The notes below the pieces were generated by a model. The model was given only the letters and a program-made list of their open reading frames with translations. It was not told the DNA's origin and did not search any database. A DNA stretch of 64,000 nt from NCBI GenBank assembly GCA_009911185.1, contig QXWW01000001.1, positions 62,001 through 126,000 of the forward strand. Direction: 5' to 3'. This DNA is from Lachnospiraceae bacterium. GTDB lineage: Bacteria; Bacillota; Clostridia; Lachnospirales; Lachnospiraceae. The position numbers and the translations under genes are program-made. Of the stretch, positions 54,348 through 61,278 are shown in pieces. The stretch's first letter is position 1. Every line of letters starts with the position of its first letter.

Positions 54348-54399
54348 GTACTTACAAGTTAGTAAACTTGTTGATAAGAGAAAGAAAGGGGTTGAAGGC

Positions 54400-54561
54400 A
54401 TGAGCGGCGAAGCGAATATTACGAACGTTCGTAAAGAGGACAAAGAATTTATCCGCATTGTAACCGGGCTTGCGCCTGACAAGATGGCTTTAATTAAAGG
54501 GATCGTGATAGGGCTGCAGCTTCAGGACAAACAGCTCACACAGGCGGCACAAACAACCTGA
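54400..54561 (+). CDS. Small early phage protein, unknown
   Basis: A 53-residue frame, MSGEANITNVRKEDKEFIRI to a stop at 54559-54561, is the first gene after the rightward early promoter. It has GGGGTTGAAGG upstream. Its central segment GLAPDKMALIKGIVIGLQLQ could form one helix. The position suggests a Cro-like or regulatory role, but no helix-turn-helix is clear. The frame continues 5' beyond the ATG, but that part overlaps the promoter. Confidence 0.6.
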   Translation: MSGEANITNVRKEDKEFIRIVTGLAPDKMALIKGIVIGLQLQDKQLTQAAQTT

Positions 54562-54693
54562 TAACGGTTGTAAACATATAACCGGAAAAACCGTCTGCAA
54601 GCGGCGGTTATATGCTGGAAATACGCGCACATGACAACTGAATACAGAAAAGTAACTGGAAAATAAAGCACAGAAAGAAAGGAGGTGGGAAAA

Positions 54694-55695
54694 GTGCGGG
54701 TATTAAGTTTGTTTGATGGTATCAGTTGCGGAAAAGTGGCACTTGAAAGAGCCGGGATCCCCGTTGATGAATACATAGCATATGAAATCGACAAAAGTGC
54801 TATTCAAATAAGCAAAAATAATCATCCGGATATTATTCAACGCGGCGATGTAACAAAAGCTGATTTTACAGAGTATGAAGGTTTCGATCTTGTTATGGGC
54901 GGCAGTCCTTGCCAGGGGTTCAGCATAGCGGGAAAACAGTTAAATTTTGATGATCCGCGAAGTAAATTGTTTTTTGAATTTAAACGGGCCATTGACGAAG
55001 TAAAACCAAAATATTTCCTTTTGGAAAATGTAAAAATGAAAAAGGAATATGAAAACATCATTTCACAATATTTAGGCGTTGAGCCGATCAAGATAGATTC
55101 AAACCTTGTTTCTGCACAAAACAGAAAACGTCTGTACTGGACGAATATTCCGGGAGTAACACAGCCGGAAGATCGCGGGATTATGCTAGAAGATATTGTG
55201 CATGAAAACAGGTCGGAAGATAACGTGGATCTGGCGCCTTATAAAGTTCCTTTTGATAAAACGCTAAAAATCATTGAAAAGGAAGTGCAAGAAGGAAAGG
55301 TTGGGTATTTTAAATACGACGCACAGGCGAACCGGGTTTATTCCATTCATGGGAAATCGGTTACTTTACTGGGGGAAGCTGGCGGCGGCGCCGCGAAAAT
55401 GGGGCAGTATCTTTTCGGGTGCATTACGCCGGATCGAGTAGATAAAAGACAGCGCGGGCAGCGATTCAATGAAGGCGATAAATTTTACACGCTGACAGCA
55501 CAAGACCGGCACGGCGTATTTATTGATGGGTATATCAGGAAATTAACGCCGGTGGAATGTGAACGATTGCAAACCTTACCAGATAAATATACGGCCGGCG
55601 TGAGTGACGCGCGGCGCTATAAAGTCCTGGGGAACGGGTGGACGGTTGAGGTTATAACACATATTTTGAAAACACTTCAGGACACAGGAAAATAA
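54694..55695 (+). CDS. Phage DNA (cytosine-5) methyltransferase
   Basis: A 333-residue C5-cytosine methyltransferase. Motif I SLFDGISCGKVALERAG (start), motif IV with catalytic Cys GGSPCQGFSIAG near residue 73, motif VI ENV near residue 112, motif VIII QNRKRLYW near residue 150, and motif X GNGWTVEVITHIL at the end. The target-recognition part lies between about 190 and 280. The start is GTG 54694, with AAGGAGGT eight bases upstream. No restriction endonuclease is next to it, so it is an orphan enzyme, probably protecting phage DNA. Confidence 0.92.
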   Translation: MRVLSLFDGISCGKVALERAGIPVDEYIAYEIDKSAIQISKNNHPDIIQRGDVTKADFTEYEGFDLVMGGSPCQGFSIAGKQLNFDDPRSKLFFEFKRAIDEVKPKYFLLENVKMKKEYENIISQYLGVEPIKIDSNLVSAQNRKRLYWTNIPGVTQPEDRGIMLEDIVHENRSEDNVDLAPYKVPFDKTLKIIEKEVQEGKVGYFKYDAQANRVYSIHGKSVTLLGEAGGGAAKMGQYLFGCITPDRVDKRQRGQRFNEGDKFYTLTAQDRHGVFIDGYIRKLTPVECERLQTLPDKYTAGVSDARRYKVLGNGWTVEVITHILKTLQDTGK

Positions 55696-55717
55696 AAGAA
55701 AGGGGGAAATCCGTGAA

Positions 55718-56113
55718 ATGTTACACGTCGATTTGACACAGTTAGCGGGCGGGGCATTACAGGAAAAGTTTGATCGGGAAATTACGCGTGTTATTGAGAA
55801 CATGCAAGATCCAAATACACCGTTTGGTGAAAAACGGAAAATAACGATTGACATTTCATTACAATCTAAAACCGAATTTCGCGACGACGCAAATATCGAA
55901 ATTTCCGTGAAGTCAAAACTGGCCGGGGTTATATCAGCAAAAACTAATTTTGCTATGGATAAAGATCTACAGTCTGGCCAGGTGATTGTTAAGGAATATG
56001 GGAAACAGATTCCAGGACAAATGTCTTTTTCTGATATGTCGGAACCGGCGGAAAAGGAACCAGAAAAACCGAAAATTGCTTCCATGCCGCGCCATTTAAG
56101 AGCCAACGGCTAA
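55718..56113 (+). CDS. Phage early protein (similar to proteins annotated 'replication terminator')
   Basis: A 131-residue protein. The region LTQLAGGALQEKFDREITRV with ENMQDPNTPFGEKRKITI is a pattern seen in short clostridial phage proteins often labelled replication terminator protein, a label I regard as weak. The N-terminal helix precedes a beta-rich middle, and the C-terminus is acidic then basic. It sits between the methyltransferase and another early gene. Confidence 0.6.
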   Translation: MLHVDLTQLAGGALQEKFDREITRVIENMQDPNTPFGEKRKITIDISLQSKTEFRDDANIEISVKSKLAGVISAKTNFAMDKDLQSGQVIVKEYGKQIPGQMSFSDMSEPAEKEPEKPKIASMPRHLRANG

Positions 56114-56136
56114 TAAAGAAAGAGAGGTAAAAACAG

Positions 56137-56874
56137 ATGATTAAAGAAGCATTGCAGTATATTATCGGGCTACAACAGCCACGAATCGAGGAAATCAGCA
56201 ACCAGAAATATTATTTTCATAACGGAATTCCTATTTTAGTTGATGGTTGCCGCGATTGTGAAACGCTGGAAATTTCAACATTGACTTCCCTTGTTGACTA
56301 CATAAAAAACCGCTTGCCGGATGATTTTTCTACACCTGGCGGAATGCCGAAAATGATTGTTCATGTAGAATCAGAAACGGAAGTCCGGCTTGTTACCGTC
56401 TTTAATGATGATATGAAAAGATGGGAACTTGCAAAAGTGAAAGCAAGGCTTCCACGGATCGCGCTGAATGAGTTTGTCGGACAGGAACAATTTATAATTC
56501 AAATGCAGTCCATGTTCACAGATACGGACGATAAAGCGATCGTTATGCAAGTGGCCGGAAATGTTGAGGATAAAACGATTGCGAATTATGGGGATGATGG
56601 CGTTTCACAGAAGGCCACGATCAAGACCGGTCTTGCAAATTTGGAAGATGTGATTGTTCCGAATCCGGTAAAATTACGGCCGTTTAGGACATTTCACGAA
56701 GTAGAGCAGCCGGAAATAGAATTTGTTTTCCGTATGAGGAATGGATCGAACGGTATTTCTTGCGCCCTTTTTGAAGCTGACGGCGGCGCCTGGAAATTTA
56801 GAGCGGTTCACAGTATCGCGGAATATCTGAAAGAGGAATTGAAAGGCGTTGAGAATATCGCTGTATTGTCATAG
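56137..56874 (+). CDS. Phage protein, DUF2303-like, unknown function
   Basis: A 245-residue protein with LEISTLTSLVDYIKNRL near residue 46, IVHVESETEVRLV near residue 72 and FIIQMQSMF near residue 123. This pattern resembles a widespread set of phage and prophage proteins of the DUF2303/YfdQ type, usually found among early genes. No catalytic motif was seen. GAGAGG lies upstream. The relation to DUF2303 is from memory of the pattern and needs a profile search. Confidence 0.55.
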   Translation: MIKEALQYIIGLQQPRIEEISNQKYYFHNGIPILVDGCRDCETLEISTLTSLVDYIKNRLPDDFSTPGGMPKMIVHVESETEVRLVTVFNDDMKRWELAKVKARLPRIALNEFVGQEQFIIQMQSMFTDTDDKAIVMQVAGNVEDKTIANYGDDGVSQKATIKTGLANLEDVIVPNPVKLRPFRTFHEVEQPEIEFVFRMRNGSNGISCALFEADGGAWKFRAVHSIAEYLKEELKGVENIAVLS

Positions 56875-56898
56875 TGCGTTTACAAGCACATGAACGAA

Positions 56899-56920
56899 AT
56901 AAAGCCGCGCAAGGGCTTTT
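56899..56920 (+). terminator. Short terminator-like hairpin
   Basis: AAAGCC and GGGCTTTTT form a short stem with a T-run after the 56137 gene. It may separate two transcription units. Confidence 0.5.
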
Positions 56921-56937
56921 TAATAACATGAAAGGGC

Positions 56938-57810
56938 GTGATCCGCACGGTAACAGACACTTTTTACATTTATGATACAAAAATTTCTTTTAGGAATAAC
57001 ACGGAAAGAGAAGTAAAAGATGATTGGATGAATCACAAATTCCGACATTACGGATATTTCTATCAGGTTTTAAACATGCTGGCGGCGGATGGATTCAGCG
57101 TTCAAAAGGATCCAGAAGTTAATGAAATCATCCGGCGCGATTATTACATTGGAAAATTTCGCGATCTGGAATTTGCAGCACATAAGTATCAAAACGGATT
57201 TGAAATTGAATTTTTCCAGAATGTAAATTTTGAAAATCCGAACGGCGGCAGATATGATTTTAACAGATTTTCAAAAATGCCGCACATGATACAGCTTTAT
57301 TTTGTAAAGTTCAAAAATAAAATTGTGAATCTTTTAAAATCGCTGGTTCCTGATATTTGCGACAATTCCACACTTTTTCCAAAGCTGGCGGAAGAATGGA
57401 TCAAGTGCAGATATGTAGAATCATGTCACCACGAACAGAAAAACACGGATTTTGACCTTCGGAGCCTGGACGGGCAGACGCAACCGCCATATAACGGGCT
57501 GGATAGAGATAAAAAGACGATCCGGAACGGGGAAATTAAATATTTTCGCGGGCGTGACGGCTATTTATACCGCGGGCGCGTCTATCATGATTTGAATAAT
57601 ATGTGGTGGGTGATTATCAACAAATTTTCGGCGAAAAGGGTTGCTGCATTTGAATTATTTGATCTTGCGCCTGGGGATGAACGCGGTCGGGTTGCGCCAC
57701 TGAAGATTCCGCCGGAATATCTAGCAAGAAAACAAGCGATTTCACAAAGCACAACAAAAGAACTTGTGTCCGAATTGCGGAAGCGCGGTTTAAATTTAAA
57801 AATTCAGTAG
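56938..57810 (+). CDS. Phage protein of unknown function
   Basis: A 290-residue protein not recognised. It is rich in aromatic and basic residues in the first half (GYFYQVLNMLAADGF, KNKIVNLLKSL) and has a C-terminal part with YFRGRDGYLYRGRVYHDLNNMWW and FSAKRVAAFELFDLAP. The last 40 residues are helical and charged, ending in TTKELVSELRKRGLNLKIQ, a possible protein-binding or SAP-like tail. The start is GTG 56938. It directly precedes the DGR-type variable protein, 15 bases apart, and may belong to the same transcript. Confidence 0.65.
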   Translation: MIRTVTDTFYIYDTKISFRNNTEREVKDDWMNHKFRHYGYFYQVLNMLAADGFSVQKDPEVNEIIRRDYYIGKFRDLEFAAHKYQNGFEIEFFQNVNFENPNGGRYDFNRFSKMPHMIQLYFVKFKNKIVNLLKSLVPDICDNSTLFPKLAEEWIKCRYVESCHHEQKNTDFDLRSLDGQTQPPYNGLDRDKKTIRNGEIKYFRGRDGYLYRGRVYHDLNNMWWVIINKFSAKRVAAFELFDLAPGDERGRVAPLKIPPEYLARKQAISQSTTKELVSELRKRGLNLKIQ

Positions 57811-57825
57811 AGAGGAAATACGCAA

Positions 57826-58784
57826 ATGAAAGAAAGAAAATATGTAAAAGAAACGCCGGTTGTTATCTATGACAAAAACGGACTTCCTAACATGATGTTA
57901 AAAGTTGAAAACACGGCGCCGACAAAAGAACAGGCGGATCCGATTTTTATTGTTAAGGGCGTGGAATATGATTCTATTTATCTTTCCCGGTTCTTAAATA
58001 GCGCCGCGGGCGATCAGGTTGTTTCCCTTCCATTCCGTGATCCGCTGGCAAGTATCAACATGGACGACGCGATCCAGAAAATCCGCCAGAAGGGGGACGG
58101 CTGGCATTTGCTTACTAATTGCGAATGGCAATACATAAAGGACACTACACGGCCAGGAACGCACGGAAATACAGCATACGGAAAATATCACGGGGATAGC
58201 GCGGAACGTAGCGTATTAAGCGAATACGGGCGCACAGAAACAGGATCCGGCCCGGCGTCCTGGTATCATAACGGGGATAAAGAAACGGGCATAGCGGACA
58301 CGATCGGGAATGTATGGAAAATCGTTTCTGGAATCCGGCTGAAGCGCGGAAAGCTGGAATATATGGCGAACAATGACGCGGCGGCGCCTGACGCTGATTT
58401 ATCAGAGGAAAGCGCGGAATTTCTGGAAGTCCTGGCAGACGGCAGCCCGGTAAAGATTGGCCCTGGTGAAAATGGGATGATGATAACAACCGGAGAAGTA
58501 GAAGGCTGGGATTGCGTGGAGCGCGGCGACGTGTGTATTGATCTGAAAACCGTTCCGGATATTTTGAAAGATATTGGAATCATTACAGATGATACAGAAA
58601 CCGAAACGGATATTTTCGCCGCTGACGCGGAACTTGACGAAGCAATTTGCCGATCGTGGGTGCGGGCTGGAACGACACTTCGCATTCCGGGCCGTCCGCG
58701 TTGGGCCTCAACAATCCCCGGACGAGCGCGAACGCGAGCATTGGCTTGTTTTCCGCTTTATTGGGGAATCCTGTAATCCGATAA
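57826..58784 (+). CDS. C-type-lectin-fold (FGE-sulfatase-like) DGR target protein, frameshifted
   Basis: The first frame (to 58776) matches the formylglycine-generating-enzyme-like fold used by DGR variable proteins of gut phages: GDGWHLLTNCEWQYI near residue 89, HGNTAYGK near residue 113, and GIADTIGNVWKIVSG near residue 151. After ELDE (about 58643) this frame ends in an unrelated Arg-rich tail. The -1 frame instead gives LPIVGAGWNDTSHSGPSALG and then LNNPRTSANASIGLFSALL, the expected variable C-terminus, with stop at 58782-58784. So one base appears lost near 58640-58650. The intact protein would have about 319 residues. Displayed variants usually bind ligands; here the gene lies among early genes. 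No reverse transcriptase is in the window. Confidence 0.8.
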
Positions 58785-58800
58785 CTGTTAATCTGTTTTC

Positions 58801-58816
58801 CCGCGCGATAGCGCGG
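58801..58816 (+). promoter_or_regulatory. GC-rich GATA-tetraloop hairpin after the variable region (DGR target-site type)
   Basis: CCGCGC (58801-58806), loop GATA, GCGCGG (58811-58816): a perfect 6-base stem. DGR target genes carry such a hairpin or cruciform with a four-base GRNA-type loop just downstream of the variable region, needed for target recognition. It lies 16 bases after the restored stop codon. A second small stem, GGCCC/GGGCC, lies at 58823-58837. Confidence 0.6.
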
Positions 58817-58851
58817 CTAATAGGCCCACAGAGGGCCGGAAAGGTGGAACT

Positions 58852-59367
58852 ATGAGAAGAAAACCAACAAACCGCACTTCATACAGAGAGGTAACGGCAT
58901 TATATCAGCATTACGGAATTCATGACTACATGCTTCGCACGATTGAAGATGTAAAGAACATTCACAATTTCGACGTGACCGAAACGACAGGTTATGAAGA
59001 TCTGACGGAGGAAAACAAGCGCATTTTCGAAGCCTATGTGTTACGGCATATGAATAGCGTTGGAATGAATACAAAAATAACTATGTGGCCGAAATCCGTT
59101 CATTTCGTCCGGGAATATTCCTATTGCACGGCGCCGGAATGGGATGAATACGAAAAGAAAAATATCCGGTGGGAAATCGGCCGCGAATATATCATCCTGA
59201 AGGCGAACGGCCGGACAAGGAAATTCAAGAAATATCTGGATGATGATAGAACGGAAGCTGATATTGACAAAAGCGCGACAACCGAAAAAGAATTCCTTCG
59301 CGTTGACTGGCGCATGAATGGGGAAAATATCTGGTTCCATGTTTCCAAAGAGTTAGAGTATTACTAA
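58852..59367 (+). CDS. Phage protein of unknown function
   Basis: A 171-residue protein not recognised. It starts with a basic stretch (MRRKPTNRTSYREV), has a charged helical middle (LTEENKRIFEAYVLRH) and aromatic residues in the second half (WPKSVHFVREYSY, KEFLRVDWRMNGENIWFH). No catalytic motif or membrane segment was seen. AAAGGTGG precedes the ATG. It directly follows the hairpin after the DGR-type protein. Confidence 0.65.
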   Translation: MRRKPTNRTSYREVTALYQHYGIHDYMLRTIEDVKNIHNFDVTETTGYEDLTEENKRIFEAYVLRHMNSVGMNTKITMWPKSVHFVREYSYCTAPEWDEYEKKNIRWEIGREYIILKANGRTRKFKKYLDDDRTEADIDKSATTEKEFLRVDWRMNGENIWFHVSKELEYY

Positions 59368-59383
59368 AAAAGGGGGCCTAAAG

Positions 59384-59557
59384 ATGGCAGAGGAAAAAGC
59401 AATCAAGCGCCAGAATCCGAAAGCTGAAAATCTGAAAGAGATTTTAAAGGGGCTAGGGATCCGGACACAAAAGGAACTTGACGAAGCCTTATACAAGGCC
59501 CTGGACGGCCTGACGATCGGCATTATGACGGAATCGCCGGTTATTGACAGTACATAA
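59384..59557 (+). CDS. Small phage protein, unknown
   Basis: A 57-residue frame, MAEEKAIKRQNPKAENLKEI onwards, ending at TAA 59555-59557. AGGGGG lies 8-13 bases upstream, supporting translation. The sequence NLKEILKGLGIRTQKELDEAL suggests two amphipathic helices. Two strong hairpins follow. No function is assigned. Confidence 0.6.
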   Translation: MAEEKAIKRQNPKAENLKEILKGLGIRTQKELDEALYKALDGLTIGIMTESPVIDST

Positions 59558-59564
59558 AAAGAAT

Positions 59565-59653
59565 GGCGTAACGGTCAAGATTGGAGCCTTCCCGTTACGC
59601 CTGATCCCAAACTGACAATATACGCCAGCCTTTAATAATTGTAAGTGCTGGCG
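59565..59653. repeat. Two successive inverted repeats in an 88-base gap
   Basis: GGCGTAACGG (59565-59574) with CCGTTACGCC (59592-59601), and CGCCAGC (59623-59629) with GCTGGCG (59647-59653). Neither is followed by a T-run on the plus strand. A promoter-like CTGACA (59612-59617) and AATAAT (59634-59639) overlaps the second one. They may act as a terminator/promoter block for the partition module. Confidence 0.65.
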
Positions 59654-59659
59654 GGTGAA

Positions 59660-59884
59660 ATGTCAAGACAGATTTTATATCCAGGCGGGGATGGAATAAC
59701 CAGAATTTCCGATCCGTTTTGGATGAATTATTGTAGAAAATGCGGACATTCGTTCTGGTCGTGTTTGTGTACGGCAGATTGTCCGGAATGTGGGAATCAG
59801 GATCTAAAACGGGAACTAGGTACAGTACCATATGAACAAATTATTGCTGAACGCGGCGAACCGATAAAGCCAAAATCAGAGTAA
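59660..59884 (+). CDS. Small zinc-ribbon-like phage protein
   Basis: A 74-residue protein. Cysteines are arranged as YCRKCGHSFWSCLCTADCPECG, a possible zinc ribbon (two CxxC pairs with extra Cys); the first pair is at residues 30-33. The ATG at 59660 is preferred over a GTG at 59645 by the GGCGGGTGAA upstream. Its stop codon lies inside the first two iterons of the tubC-like array, so it could be part of the partition operon or merely adjacent. Confidence 0.65.
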   Translation: MSRQILYPGGDGITRISDPFWMNYCRKCGHSFWSCLCTADCPECGNQDLKRELGTVPYEQIIAERGEPIKPKSE

Positions 59885-59952
59885 ATCAGAGTTTATCAGA
59901 GTTTATCCGAATAAATCAGAGTAAATCAGAGTTTATCCGAATAAATCAGAGT
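59873..59952 (+). repeat. Iteron array (tubC-like centromere)
   Basis: Eight contiguous 10-base units. Five read AAATCAGAGT (59873, 59883, 59913, 59923, 59943), one TTATCAGAGT (59893), and two TTATCCGAAT (59903, 59933). The period of 10 keeps the sites on one face of the helix. It lies 25 bases upstream of the small winged-helix gene and then the tubulin-like gene, the order tubC-tubR-tubZ of type III partition systems, where TubR binds the iterons. Confidence 0.85.
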
Positions 59953-59977
59953 TCGCAAGCGGGAAGGATGGTGAAAA

Positions 59978-60232
59978 TTGAATAGATTAGGTTTTATTAT
60001 TCTTTCAATCTTGCGAAAGTCCGACGCGACAAATCGGTTATCGTCAATGACCGTCCGGGAAATTGCGACGGCGGAAGAATTCGGATTGAAAGAAAACACA
60101 ATTTTTAAAAAAATAAAGGATTTTGAAAATTCCGGCTATATCGGCCGGGGCCTGAAAGAAGGCCGCGCCGACACTTTTTTTATCACGCCGGAAGGGTGTA
60201 AATGTTTAGAAAAAGAAAGGGGTAAATCATGA
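59978..60232 (+). CDS. tubR: TubR-like winged-helix DNA-binding protein
   Basis: An 84-residue protein with a winged helix: MTVREIATAEEFGLKENTIF and FKKIKDFENSGYIGRGLKEG, then a wing strand and a short charged end. TubR proteins bind centromere iterons and recruit TubZ filaments. The start is TTG 59978, with GGAAGG 10 bases before it. The gene ends in ATGA with the tubulin-like gene, so the two are translationally coupled. The role is inferred from the position between iterons and TubZ, plus fold and size; sequence identity to known TubR is probably low. Confidence 0.72.
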   Translation: MNRLGFIILSILRKSDATNRLSSMTVREIATAEEFGLKENTIFKKIKDFENSGYIGRGLKEGRADTFFITPEGCKCLEKERGKS

Positions 60233-61260
60233 ATAAAAAAGTATCATTTGTGGCCGTCGGCCAGGCTGCCGGAAACGTTGGCCGCTTACTGGAAGAAAAG
60301 GGCTATTCCGTGATTTATATTAACACTTCACAGGAAGATCTTGACACGCTGGAAAATGCGAAATTCAAGTATCATATTCCCCGCGGTGAGGGCTGCAACA
60401 AAGACAGACACAAGGCGAAACAGCTTGTGATCGACGATTTTGACAATATCGCTGGTGAAATCGAATCAAAGGTAAAATCTGATATGCTTTTTGTCATTTT
60501 CGCGAGTGGCGGCGGAACCGGATCCGGGGCCGGGCCTATGCTGATCGATCTTTTGATCGACGAAGGGAAAAATGTTGGAGCGATTACCATTATTCCGGCG
60601 CCTGATGAAAGTGTGAAATCACATATAAATTCCTACGAATGTTTTTCGGAATTAACAGAAATTCAGGCTTCAGGGGCTTGTTTTATCATTGACAACGGAA
60701 CCGGTGAAAAGATGGAGTTAAACAAAGTATTTGTTGATTCCCTGGCCGCGTTTCTTGAAATTCCTGAAAAGCATAAAAGCGTAAAAGGGAACATTGACAA
60801 AGCGGAAATCATGGAAACATTACATTCCCACGGAATGGCCCTGGTAGCCCGCTGCAAGGGCAAGGACAGCGCCGACGTTATCCAGGCAATAAAAGACAAC
60901 GCTTCCGCGCCTATGGAGCCAGACAGGGCCGTTAAATACATTACGGCGTCGCTGACTGGAAATGTCCGAATGGCGGATCTTGAAAAGGCGTTCGGGACGC
61001 CGATCGACACATTCCAGACGTTTAACGACGCGGAAACAATTTGCTGTATTTCCGGCCTGACATATCCTCTTTCCCGCTTGGAAACTGTTTATGAAAAGGT
61101 TGACGAAAACAAAGACCTGATAAAAAAGAATCTGGCAGCGACACGGGAAACCGGCCTGAAAAAAGGCGTCAATTTCCTTGACGATATGGAGCCGCCAAAG
61201 AAAAAAACGGCGGAGAAAAAGCCGCAGTCAAAGCGGGATATTATGAGCAAATATTTGTAA
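60229..61260 (+). CDS. tubZ: TubZ-like tubulin/FtsZ-family GTPase
   Basis: A 343-residue tubulin-fold GTPase. The tubulin signature (T4 loop) is exact: ASGGGTGSGAGP at residues 92-103. The N-terminal loop VGQAAGNVGRLL (9-20) matches the T1 nucleotide loop and INTSQEDL the T2-T3 area. The C-terminus has a basic tail, KKKTAEKKPQSKRDIMSKYL, as TubZ proteins use to bind TubR-DNA. Length matches TubZ of clostridial phage c-st better than the longer plasmid TubZ. Host FtsZ would have a different C-terminus and context. It likely forms treadmilling filaments that segregate the element's DNA. A PhuZ-like role in centring phage DNA is the alternative. Confidence 0.88.
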   Translation: MNKKVSFVAVGQAAGNVGRLLEEKGYSVIYINTSQEDLDTLENAKFKYHIPRGEGCNKDRHKAKQLVIDDFDNIAGEIESKVKSDMLFVIFASGGGTGSGAGPMLIDLLIDEGKNVGAITIIPAPDESVKSHINSYECFSELTEIQASGACFIIDNGTGEKMELNKVFVDSLAAFLEIPEKHKSVKGNIDKAEIMETLHSHGMALVARCKGKDSADVIQAIKDNASAPMEPDRAVKYITASLTGNVRMADLEKAFGTPIDTFQTFNDAETICCISGLTYPLSRLETVYEKVDENKDLIKKNLAATRETGLKKGVNFLDDMEPPKKKTAEKKPQSKRDIMSKYL

Positions 61261-61278
61261 ATTGTAGGTGGTGATAAT

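Noticed and set aside
58636-58655. Programmed -1 ribosomal frameshift in the DGR-type gene
   Set aside because: No X-XXY-YYZ slippery heptamer occurs in the short stretch where the shift must happen, so a lost base or an assembly error is more likely.
59873-59952. Could the eight 10-base units be a CRISPR array or simple satellite?
   Set aside because: There are no spacers, the units are contiguous and far too short for CRISPR, and they stand directly before a winged-helix/tubulin gene pair, which fits a centromere.
60229-61260. The tubulin-like gene as host ftsZ
   Set aside because: It lacks the FtsZ C-terminal conserved peptide, has a basic tail, sits in phage genes and is coupled to a small DNA-binding protein and iterons.
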